NCBI RefSeq assembly: GCF_000372725.1
Contig: NW_005202176.1
Location: 406,044 to 470,043, forward strand
Direction: 5' to 3'
DNA length: 64,000 bases
From: Emiliania huxleyi CCMP1516
Taxonomy: Eukaryota > Haptophyta > Isochrysidales > Noelaerhabdaceae
The first letter of the stretch is position 1, and every line of letters begins with the position of its first letter. The position numbers and the translations under genes are program-made. Below are positions 12,801 through 24,800 of this stretch, piece after piece. The notes beneath the pieces were generated by a model that was given only the letters and a program-made list of their open reading frames with translations, was not told where the DNA came from and did no database searches.

Positions 12801-15800
12801 CGCGCAAAGCTCCACACGGAGCGCTTCCCGATCTCTTCGAACCGGCCGGCCGGCGCAAGGAGCGCGAAGGAGGTGGAGATGAAGTCCGCGGACAGGCTGT
12901 TGAGCACGCCGTCCAGGCGCCGCCCGCCAAGCTGCGATGCGAGCGAATGCCCGCACGAGGCAGCTTGGCGAGAGCTCGCAGTCGAGCGTACGCCGCAGCA
13001 CCGCAGGAGGTGGTGCTTGCGCGGGGCGCCCGCGGTGCCAAAGAGCCGGAGGCGAAGCCACGCGGCGTACTCCGAAGCCGCCAGGCCAACGCCGCCGGCC
13101 GTAGCGTGCACGAGCAGCCGCCGCGAGCCGACGAGCCGGGACCGGACGAACGCCACGTGCACAGTGCACCAGGTGCTGATCAGAGTGGTCGCGGCCTCAA
13201 AGCTCACCGCGCTCGGCTTGCGCACCTGCAATCGCGCGTCGCAGCACACATGCGATGCGAGGCAAGCATTGGAGATACCGAAGCAAGCGTCGCGCTGAGC
13301 AATGTGAGCGACCTGCGAGCCCGCGTGCTCCACCATGCCAGCGCAGTCGGAACCCGGGTCGGCTCGAGGCCCCGGATACTGATCCAAAACGATCAGGACA
13401 TCCCGGAAGTTGAGGCCGACCGCATGCACGGCGATGCTGACCTCGGTGGGCGCCACCTCGTTGCCATCGCGGGACGAGTGGTCGCCCCGAGGCTCGAGCT
13501 TGAGGTTCGCGAATGAGCCGCGGGGCTCGCAAGTCAGGACGATCGACTGCAACGCCGCCGGCGATCTCCGCAAGGTCAGCCGGCGAACGTGCATCGAGCC
13601 GCCGCGGAGCGCCGCCTCGTTCTCGGCGGCGGGTCCCACTCGCAGGCCGTGGACGAACCCGTCCTCGGATGCCAGCGCGCGCGAGCGCACGAGCTCGGCC
13701 GCGCCACGCAGCGACTGCGCGCACCCGAAGTCGAGGTCCAGGTTGTACAGCGGCAGCCCGGCTGCCTCTTGCAGACACGCACGCGCAAAGCCCCACAGAC
13801 CGGCGTGCTCGCTCGAGCTCCGCCGCACGGAGGCGACGGGCTGGGTCAGGTGCGTGCAGACCCACACCGGCACAGCGGCGGGCAGGTCCATCTGCCACTG
13901 CACGATGGTCAGCGCCGACGCGATGCTGCCCAGCGCGGCCGCAGCCCGGGGCGGCGCGACGAGGACGACGCCATCGAGAGCGCCGGCCTCGCGCAGCTCC
14001 GAGGCGGACCCGCTCTCCGCGCGCCGAGCGATGCTCCGCCCGAGCGCCGCGGCCAGCGTGCCGCGCCGGTCGCCCACGAGCAAGACGCGGGCCTCCTGGC
14101 TCGGATCGGCCGCGGCGGAGGCCACCGGAGCCCACTCGCACGCGTAGGACCAGTCGGCGGCCGGGGCAGCCTTGCCGGCGGCCGAGGCAGCCTTGCCGGC
14201 GGCGCCCTTCTTGAGCACACGGCTCTCGAAGTGGTCGAGCCTCGTCGCCTTCCCGAGGCCAGACAGGACGACGTCAGCCGTGGAGGCGCCTCGCCGGCTC
14301 AGCATCGCGACCATGTTGCCGTGCAAGCCGCTGAGCGCCGCCTCTGCCACCGAGAAGGGGAGTCGAGTCTCGCTCGAGCGCTCGCGCTCCATCAGAATCG
14401 AGGCCTGCAGCGCGCCGTCAAGGTCCGCGGGGTGGAGGAGAGTGCCCTCGAGGCACGCCTTGCGTCGGGGGCGCAGAGACGCGATCGCCGTGCCCGAGAG
14501 AGCCGACGCCCAGCCCTGAGCGAGCGTCTGGAAGGCGCGGCCGTACTCGAGCCCAACGGCGCGGAAGTCGCCGTAGATCCGAGCTGCATCGGCGGCGTGC
14601 GGGCAGCACGCGCGCTGCGCTGGCGCGGCGAGCGACCGCGCGCCCGCCGCGCCTCCCGCCCCGCCACCCGAGGGTGACGCCGCGCAATGCACCATCCGCT
14701 CGGCGAGGGCGGCGCCCGCGCCGCTGCGAATCTCAAGACTGTCGAGCGCACCCGACACCTCGCACTCGATGTGCTGGTCGGCAGCCGGCTCCACCACGCA
14801 GGGCTGCATGAAGAGGACGCGGCGCAGATGGCACGCACGGCTGCCCGCGTAAAGCGTGCTCGCCTGGCATGCGGCCCGCGCCAGCTCGAGATAGCCGGCC
14901 GCGGGGAAGATGACGCGGCCTTGCACGACGTGGTCGGCCATGAGGGCAACTAGCCGGCCCCGGGCCGGCGAGCGGAAGAGGTGGGCCTCGCCGGCGCGGC
15001 CCGGCTGCTGCGCCAGCGGGTGCAGCTCGTCCTGCCACGAGAAGCGCTGCCTGCGGTAGACCAAGCCCGGAGCGGACGGCGGCCGCGCCGGCTCGCCCGC
15101 GCGGGCCGAGCACGAGAGGACGGCGTGGACGATGGTGCCGCTGTAGCCAAAGGAGGAGACGCCTCCCACTGCCACCAACCCGCGCTCCCGCTGCAACCGC
15201 TGCGTAGGCAGTATGGCGCTCGGTCCTGCACCCCCACCGAGATGCTCAGAGACGAGCTCGTTCATCACCCGGAGCTGCGCGTTGCCAGCGCAGTCAGCCG
15301 ACAAGACGTGAAGGGCCTTGCAGATGCCGAACAGCCCAGACATTGGCTCCGCGTGGCCGACATTTGCCTTGAGCGCCCCAACAGCGACGTGCCCCGGAGC
15401 CGCGCGGAAGAGGTGCGACAAGGCGCCGCTCTCGATCGGGTCGCCGAGCGCCGTGCCTGTGCCGTGCGCCTCAATCGATGCGACAGCAGCCGCGGTGACC
15501 GACGCGCGAGACAGGGCAGCGTTCATCAGCACCCGCTGGGCGGAGCCGTTTGGCGCAGTCAGGCTCGCGCTGCGTCCATCCTGCCGCACCGCGCTGCCAA
15601 GCAGAAGCCGGGCGGGAGCTCCCTCGCAAATAGCGTCACGTGTGAGGACGATCGCGCCGACGCCCTCCGCCCGGACAAACCCGTTGGCACTCCTGTCGTA
15701 GGTCTTGCAGCGGGCGTCGGGAGAAAGCATTCCCGCAGCGGCAACTCGTAGGGTCACAAGAGGCGACAGCTTCAGCGTCACAGACGCGACCAACGCCAGC

Positions 15801-18800
15801 GCGCACTCGGTATTGCGCATGGCGCTGGCGGCGCTGTGCTGCGCACTGAGTGCCGAAGAGCAAGCAGTGTCGAGGCTCATGCAGGGCCCCATCAGCCCCA
15901 AGCAGAAGGAGATGCGCCCCGCGGCAACGGAGTTGGTGTCGGCAGTCACGGCATAGACAGAGGCTGCGGCTTGTGGCGACTGCATCCGGGTCCAATCTGG
16001 CCGCTCCATCCCAACGTATACGCCGGTGTCTGTGCCGAGCAGCGAGTCGCGTCGCAAGCCGTGGCCGTGGAAGGCCTGATAGCTGAGCTCAAGGAGCAGC
16101 CGCTGCTGCGGGTCCATGGCAGCGCCCTCAGTGGGCGAGATGGCGAAGAGGGCGCTGTCGAACAGCTCAGCTTTGCACACAAACCCACCGCTGCCTGCAG
16201 CCGCCGCCTGCACGTCGCTGATTGAGCCGATGTCCACGTGCTCGCTGAGCACCCATCGCACGCGGGGCACTGCGCGGATGCCGTCCCCGCTCGCTTCGAA
16301 GCTCGCCATTGCTTCACCGATCGCCTCGGCTCCTCCTGGCCAGCGCGCGACATCCCCACCTGAGATCGAGATGGCTTTCTCCGCCGCTGCAGGCGACGCA
16401 CTGGCAGTGGCAATCGGCCGGTTTGCGCCCGAGCAGCGCAGCTCTTCTAGCAGATGCGATGCGAGGGCTCGGGGAGTCGGGTGGTCGAACACCATTGTTG
16501 GCGACACCGCGACGCCCGTTAGATCGCGCAGGCGCGAGGCGAGCTCCGTTGCGGCTAGCGAGTCGATGCCAGCCTCCATCAGCGGCGTGGCGGCGCCGAT
16601 GGCTTCGACGTCGCTCAGCTTGCGCACCGTCTCCAAAACGGCCTCCTCCATTCTCGTCGCTCTGACCGCTGGCGTCAACGTCGCCAGCTCCTGGCTAAAG
16701 TTGCTTCCGCACGCATTCTCAGTGCCAGAGGCTGCAGAGCTAGACACGGCGGCGCGCAGCTCCGACAGGAGAGGAACGTCTGCGCTGGGCACGCCCTCGA
16801 GCATGCGTGCGGTGGCCGTGGGCAGTGGCAATCGCACGGCCACGGCCGCATTGCTGAGCACCGACTGGAGTACGGCCTCGTACTCGACGAGAGAGATGGC
16901 AAGCATGCCTCGGAAGGACATCTGCCCTTTGGAGAAGGCAGCGGCTCCGATTCCGACGCCCTGCACGAGCGGGAACTGCACGCTGCTGGCGACGCACCCG
17001 CGGCTGCCCAAGTGGGCGGCCAACACGTCCAAGCACGAGTTGGCCGAGGCGTAGCTCGCTTGCCCGGCGCCGCCGAGCATGGCAGCGACAGACGAGTAGA
17101 GCAAGAATCCCCGCAACGGTGCCGTCGTCGTGCAGGCGTGAAGAAGCCTTGCGCTGTCGACTTTGGCCGCAAAGACGGCGTGCACGCGCGGCGCGAGGAT
17201 GTCGGCGAGCAGACCCTTGTCGGCCACGCCTGCTGCATGCAGGACATGGGCGGTCCCACCGGCCGTGGCTCCAAGCAGCGCCTTGACATCGGCCGGCTTG
17301 CTCGCGTCGCACGCCAGGACAGCCACATGCTTCGCCGAGTCTCGCAGAGATTGCAGCATGTCGTGCAGGCCTTGGCCGTCGCGCACCACAGCGCCGCTGC
17401 GAGAGGTGAGCAGAATCGACGAGGCAGAGCGAGCAAAGAGCAGCGCCGCCTTGAGCCCGAGACCACCAAGGCCGCCAGTCACAACGACGGAACTTCTCTG
17501 CCTGGACGGACCGGCCAAAGTCGAGGTTTTCGTCACGCCGCCCCCACGGCGGAGGCGGGCCACAAACCTCGAGGCACCGACGTAGGCTGCAGCGGAGTCG
17601 TGCGCCGCCGCGGAAAGCGCAGCTGTGAAGAATGAGCGTGCTGCCTCCTCCGCGGCCGGCGTGGCGCGGGGGAGATCGACGAGTCCGAGCCGCAGCTGGG
17701 GCCGCTCGAGCTGGAGGACTCTGCCGACGCCCCACGAGCCACACCCTCCGAGGATGGAGCCGGGCTGGACGACGCGTGGCGCGGCGACAACCTCGCCGCT
17801 GGTGCAGACGATGATCTGGGGGGGCGGCTGCAGATTGACCAGGCGCTGGAGAAGAGTGATCAGAGGGGCGGCCGTGGTGTCGCCCTCCCCGCCGGGGCAG
17901 ATGACCACGGCGGCCCACTGCCCGGCTGCGCTGGCCCCCGCCTCCAAGTCAGCCTTCTCCACCTGCAGCCTAGCCTGGACAAGCGCTCTCCCGACAAGCG
18001 AAATCCCCTGGTGGGGAGCGAGCAGAAGGCAGCGGCCAGAGACGGTAGCCGCCTGAAGCGCGCTGCGGGAGCGGACCCACGCAGCTTGGTAGCTTGAAAG
18101 CGAGGCCTCGGTGCTGGTAGGCGACGAGGAGCGCCACTTGAACGACTTGTGGCGGTAGCTGTAACGGCGTGTGAACGAGGTGGACGGGGCCACCGTCAGC
18201 GCTGATGCAGCAGCGACGACATGCACAATGGTGCCGCTGTACCCAAACGAGCTCACGCCGCCGAGCCGAGTGGCGTTGCCGCCCTCCCACGTCGTCGCGA
18301 GCTGCGTCTGGTGCAAGACGCGGACGCTCTCGATCGCGGAAGCCACGTGCGGGTTGAGCACGCGGAGCTGTGCGTTGGGCGACGCCTGATCGGTCACCAG
18401 CTTCAGCCCGAGGCGAAGAAGCCCCGCGGCACCGGCAGCAGGCTCGGCATGGCCCGCGTTGGCCTTGATGCTGCCCACTGCCGTGATGGAACCGTGCCCT
18501 GCAAGCAAGGTCGCGGCGAGCGAGCCCACCTCGATCGGGTCGCCGAGCGACGTGCCAGTGCCGTGCGCCTCGACGCAGCTCAGATCATCGCAGGTCGATC
18601 CGGCATCGACGAGCGCTGCCTCAAGGAGCGCCTGCTGCGCCTTGCCGTTTGGCGCGGTGAGGCTCGCGCTCTTGCCGTCTGATCGCACGCAGCTACCCGC
18701 CAAGGAGAGGTGGCCCATCCCCGTGCGCAAGGTGAGGGCACAGCACGCCTCAGCACGAGCATAGCCGTCAGCGCGGGCGTCAAAAGTGTGGCAGCGCCCC

Positions 18801-21800
18801 CGCGCCGACGTCATGCCAGCCGTCGCAAAGCTATAGCTAACTCGGGGCAAAAGAAGCAGGCTGATGCCAGCGACCAAGTTGTCGACGCTTTCGGCATGCC
18901 GTGTCGCACGCACCGCCGCATGGCATGCGGTGAGAGTAGAGGAGCAGGCAGTGTCATACGACGCGCACGGACCCTGGAGGCCCAAAATGTAGGACAGCCG
19001 TCCAGATGCGATCGAGTGGCTGCTACCCGTGGCGGAGTAGACGCTGCCCCCTGCGGGAGATTTCGAGAGAATCTCGGCGAAGTCGTTGGCGGCGATGCCA
19101 ATGAAAATCCCGGTGACGCTCCCTAGCAGGCTGGACTTGGGAAGTCCAGCACCGTGTAGCGACTCGTAGCCCCGCTCGAGCAAGATGCGCTGCTGCGGAT
19201 CCATCGAAGCCGCCTCCACCGCGGAGATGCCAAAGTGGCCGTTATCGAACAGGTCGGCCGCTCGGACAAACGCTCCGTGGCAAACGCGCTGAGCAACTGC
19301 AGCGGAAACGTTGCTGGCCTCTAGCGTCCACCGGTCTGCAGGCACCTCCGACACCACGTTGCCGCCCGTCGCGGCGACGGCTCGAGCCGCCTCGAGAGTG
19401 GTGACGCCCTCCGGAAGGGTGGCAGAGAGGCCGGCGGCGCAAACCGCCTCGGCAGCGCGGGCGGAGGCATGCGAGGGCGTGGCGGCGGCGGCTGCCACCG
19501 GCGGCGCGCCCTTGTCGCTGAAGAAGGAAGCCAGCTGACGCGCAGTCGGGTGGTCAAACACCAGAGTGCTCGGCAGTGGCACCGCGTCGCCAGCCGCCCG
19601 CTGGAGCTGGTTGCGCAGCTCGACCGCGCCGAGCGAGTCGAGCCCCGCCTCCATGAGAGGCACGTCCGCGTCGACGCGTGCGCTCATTGTGCCCTGCAAG
19701 ATCTCGAGCACCCCGTCGAGGCTCAGAAGGGCGGACGAACCCGCCGTCGCGGCCGGCTGGGTCGCGCTGGCACTCGCCGGAACGCCCGGCGCCGGCGCTG
19801 CGCGGGCGCGCTTCGGCGCCGCTCGGCCGCGCCGGTTCTTCCACGGCAGGAGCAGGCCGGGCACGGCGCCGGCAGGTGCGCGGCCGAGCAGCAGCGGCCA
19901 CTCGGCCGGCCACACCGCCACGACGCGGTCGCACCGCGCCAGCGAGGCGTGAAGGGCGTCCCACGCCATCGCACGCGTGACGGCGCCCATGCCGCTCTTC
20001 GTCGCCCGCTCGTCCGCCCCGTGGCGCGCAGCGTAGCCGATCTCGGCGACGGCGCCCCACTGCGTGCCGAGCCCGCCCAGGCCCGCGTCGCGCCGGCAGT
20101 GCACCAGCGAGTCGAGCCACGTGTTGGCCGCAGAGTGCGGCGTCGCGGCGGCGTTGCCGATGAGCCCCGCCACCGACGAGTAGGCGTGGAAGTGCTGCAG
20201 CGCGCCGGCGAGGCTGGCCGCGTGCAGCCAGCCCGCGCCGTGCACCTTGGGCGCGAAGACCGTGGCGAAGTGGCCCATCGCCTGGTTGCGCACCGTCGCA
20301 TCCGCAAGCAAGCCCGCGGCGTGGTAGACCCCGCACAGCGGCATGCAGCTCTGCTGCACGGCGCCGGCAAGCGCCCGCACAGCGGTGGCGTCAGACACGT
20401 CGCAACGGGCGGGCGACACGGCAACGCGGCTGGTGAGCCACGCCCAGTCCGCCTCGCTGCCGCTCTGCACGCGCCCGCTGCGAGACGAAAGCACCAGGTG
20501 CTTCGCGCCACGCCCCACGAGCATGCGTGCCGTCAGCAAGCCGAGCCCGCCGAGCCCACCCGAGAAGAGGTGGGTGCCGCGATCGAGCTCCGCGCGCCGT
20601 GCGCCAGGCGACCGCTCGCCCACCTGGGAGACGATGATCGCCTGCGCCTCTAGGACGTAGCCGTCGCCGCGCATGCAGTGGGAGCTGGCAAAGCCGCTCG
20701 CCGCCAGGATCTGACGCCAGTGCTCCCACGACAGCAGCGGGCTCGGCTGGTTGGTGCGCTCCGGGTCGCTCGCAAACATCCACCACCCGTCGGTCAGGCC
20801 AAACGTGGTCTGCAAAAATCCATTCGTTCGAAGCAGCTCATTCAGAAGAAGGAAGCCCCCGTCGCAGAGCAGGCGGCGGCAGTTTCGCAGCGTGTTGCGG
20901 ATGAAGGGCGTCGCGTGCAGCACGTTGGTGGCGATGGCGAGGTCGAACGATCCCGAGGCGAAGCCCTGGAGGCGCGAGTCGGCGTCGATGTTGAGCAGCT
21001 CAAAGCGCATGAAGCCGGCGTACTCGGCAAAGCGCCGCTGCGCCTGGTTGAGGAAGACCTCCGACACGTCGGTGAACATGTACTGCTCGCACACCCGACG
21101 CAGCCGCGGCAGCACGCTCGATGCCGTGCCGCCCGTGCCGGCGCCAACCTCGACGACGCTCAAGAAGCGGCCGGCTGGCAGGCTGGCAATGATGGAGTCG
21201 ACCGCGGCCACCACGCACTCGTTGTAGAAGCGAGCGTTGACGGCGTCCTCGTACACGGGCAGCGTCAGCTCCATGGACCCTCCCGGGAAGAGGAGCTCCT
21301 GGTAGGCGACGGTGCCGAGGAGGGCGGCGGCGAGCTGGGAGGCACATCGTTGAGTCACGCCAACCTCAGGCCAGAGCCGCGGCGACACTGCGAGCACGTC
21401 TTCGTACGATGCGGGCTCTGTGGGCGGCTCGATGGCGGCGCACCACTCATATAGCAGCCGGTGGTGCCACTTGGGGATGGCAGAAGGGTCCAAACCGCTC
21501 AGGGCGCGGGCGATGTCGTGCCTCACAGCCCTCTCAAGCACCTCGTGGGCGTCCGTCACCTGCGGCAAGTCCTCGAGCGCGCGCACCGCGTCCGACACGT
21601 GGGCATCAAGCAGCTCGCAGAGCGGCGCAAACGCCACCGCCAACGAGCTTGGCGCACCCAACCGGACAGGTATCGTGATCACCACCTTGCCGAGGTTTGC
21701 GCCGCCCGAGAGGAACCGGAACGCGTCTCGTGCCTCGCGCTCGATGCCGAAGCTGCGGAGCGGGAGGCCGTGGACCACAACCGCCTCGAGCCGCCGCGCG

Positions 21801-24800
21801 AGGACCTGCAGCACCTCTGCAGAGTACCAGTCAGGGTCGGCGGGGACGTCGAGCGCCATGTCGAGGACGGAATAGGCGCTCGGCACGGCGGCGGCGGCTC
21901 GCGCAACGCTCCACACGGAGCGCTTCCCGATCTCTTCGAACCGGCCGGCCGGCGCAAGGAGCGCGAAGGAGGTGGAGATGAAGTCCGCGGACAGGCTGTT
22001 GAGCACGCCGTCCAGGCGCCGCCCGCCAAGCTGCGATGCGAGCGAATGCCCGCACGAGGCAGCTTGGCGAGAGCTCGCAGTCGAGCGCACGCCGCAGCAC
22101 CGCAGGAGGTGGTGCTTGCGCGGGGCGCCCGCGGTGCCAAAGAGCCGGAGGCGAAGCCACGCGGCGTACTCCGAAGCCGCCAGGCCAACGCCGCCGGCCG
22201 TAGCGTGCACGAGCAGCCGCCGCGAGCCGACGAGCCGGGACCGGACGAACGCCACGTGCACAGTGCACCAGGTGCTGATCAGAGTGGTCGCGGCCTCAAA
22301 GCTCACCGCGCTCGGCTTGCGCACCTGCAATCGCGCGTCGCAGCACACATGCGATGCGAGGCAATTCTTCGCCTGACCGAAGCAAGCGTCGCGCTGAGCA
22401 ATGTGAGCGACCTGCGAGCCCGCGTGCTCCACCATGCCAGCGCAGTCGGAACCAAGCGTGCCAAGGTACTCCGACGGAAGTTCACCCAACGCATCCAGGA
22501 CATCCCGGAAGTTGAGGCCGACCGCATGCACGGCGATGCTGACCTCGGTGGGCGCCACCTCGTTGCCATCGCGGGACGAGTGGTCGCCCCGAGGCTCGAG
22601 CTTGAGGTTCGCGAATGAGCCGCGGGGCTCGCAAGTCAGGACGATCGACTGCAACGCCGCCGGCGATCTCCGCAAGGTCAGCCGGCGAACGTGCATCGAG
22701 CCGCCGCGGAGCGCGGCCTCGTTCTCGGCGGCGGGTCCCACTCGCAAGCCGTGGACGAACCCGTCCTCGGATGCCAGCGCGCGCGAGCGCACGAGCTCGG
22801 CCGCGCCACGCAGCGACTGCGCGCACCCGAAGTCGAGGTCCAGGTTGTACAGCGGCAGCCCGGCTGCCTCTTGCAGACACGCACGCGCAAAGCCCCACAG
22901 ACCGGCGTGCTCGCTCGAGCTCCGCCGCACGGAGGCGACGGGCTGGGTCAGGTGCGTGCAGACCCACACCGGCACAGCGGCGGGCAGGTCCATCTGCCAC
23001 TGCACGATGGTCAGCGCCGACGCGATGCTGCCCAGCGCGGCCGCAGCCCGGGGCGGCGCGACGAGGACGACGCCATCGAGAGCGCCGGCCTCGCGCAGCT
23101 CCGAGGCGGACCCGCTCTCCGCGCGCCGAGCGATGCTCCGCCCGAGCGCCGCGGCCAGCGTGCCGCGCCGGTCGCCCACGAGCAAGACGCGGGCCTCCTG
23201 GCTCGGATCGGCCGCGGCGGAGGCCACCGGAGCCCACTCGCACGCGTAGGACCAGTCGGCGGCCGGGGCAGCCTTGCCGGCGGCCGAGGCAGCCTTGCCG
23301 GCGGCGCCCTTCTTGAGCACACGGCTCTCGAAGTGGTCGAGCCTCGTCGCCTTCCCGAGGCCAGACAGGACGACGTCAGCCGTGGAGGCGCCTCGCCGGC
23401 TCAGCATCGCGACCATGTTGCCGTGCAAGCCGCTGAGCGCCGCCTCTGCCACCGAGAAGGGGAGTCGAGTCTCGCTCGAGCGCTCGCGCTCCATCAGAAT
23501 CGAGGCCTGCAGCGCGCCGTCAAGGTCCGCGGGGTGGAGGAGAGTGCCCTCGAGGCACGCCTTGCGTCGGGGGCGCAGAGACGCGATCGCCGTGCCCGAG
23601 AGAGCCGACGCCCAGCCCTGAGCGAGCGTCTGGAAGGCGCGGCCGTACTCGAGCCCAACGGCGCGGAAGTCGCCGTAGATCCGAGCTGCATCGGCGGCGT
23701 GCGGGCAGCACGCGCGCTGCGCTGGCGCGGCGAGCGACCGCGCGCCCGCCGCGCCTCCCGCCCCGCCACCCGAGGGTGACGCCGCGCAATGCACCATCCG
23801 CTCGGCGAGGGCGGCGCCCGCGCCGCTGCGAATCTCAAGACTGTCGAGCGCACCCGACACCTCGCACTCGATGTGCTGGTCGGCAGCCGGCTCCACCACG
23901 CAGGGCTGCATGAAGAGGACGCGGCGCAGATGGCACGCACGGCTGCCCGCGTAAAGCGTGCTCGCCTGGCATGCGGCCCGCGCCAGCTCGAGGTAGCCGG
24001 CCGCGGGGAAGATGACGCGGCCTTGCACGACGTGGTCGGCCATGAGGGCAACTAGCCGGCCCCGGGCCGGCGAGCGGAAGAGGTGGGCCTCGCCGGCGCG
24101 GCCCGGCTGCTGCGCCAGCGGGTGCAGCTCGTCCTGCCACGAGAAGCGCTGCCTGCGGTAGACCAAGCCCGGAGCGGACGGCGGCCGCGCCGGCTCGCCC
24201 GCGCGGGCCGAGCACGAGAGGACGGCGTGGACAATGGTGCCGCTGTAGCCAAAGGAGGAGACTGCACCGTACATAAGACCCGACTGCCCGTGACCCACGT
24301 TGCTTGGTGCCGTGGGTAGTCCGCAAGGCACGATGGAGAGCACATCGTGGACGTGGGGGTTCACTCTCCGGAGCTGCGCGTTCGGCGACGTCGCGGAGCC
24401 TTGCAATGCAAGCACCAACGCCTGAAACCCGCTGAATCCAGCGCCAGGCTCGGCGTGGCCCGCGTTGGCCTTGAGGCTCCCGACAGTCGTCTGTGCCGCG
24501 CCCTCCTTGGCGGCAGGAACAAAGACGCTCGTCGATAGACTCCGCATCTCGATCGGGTCGCCCAGCGCGGTTCCCGTCCCGTGTGCCTCCTCCACTTGCA
24601 CGTCCGCAGCGCGCACCCCCGCCCGCGCTATCGCCGCGCTGATCAGACGGCACTGCGCCTGACCGTTCGGGGCGGTGAGGCTAGCACTCCGTCCATCGCA
24701 GCGGACAGTCACGCCAGCGACCGCGCATCGGCTCCTCTGGCCCTCGTCTTGCGGCTCGAAGACCGCCGCGCCGCAAGAGTCAGCGCGCACGTAGCCATCC

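Larger units (their letters stand above)
5760..24230 (-). repeat. Duplicated ER-cMT-KR (and DH, ACP) block in PKS modules 4, 6 and 7
   Basis: The module 4 copy (about 24230-19400) and module 6 copy (about 15130-10300) are nearly identical from the KS C-terminus through the ACP into the start of the next KS. The module 7 copy (about 8990-5600) is nearly identical from just before the ER to the end of the KR. The offsets are about 9,100 and 5,160 nt. Module 5 and the unique KS domains interrupt the block. Confidence 0.88.
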
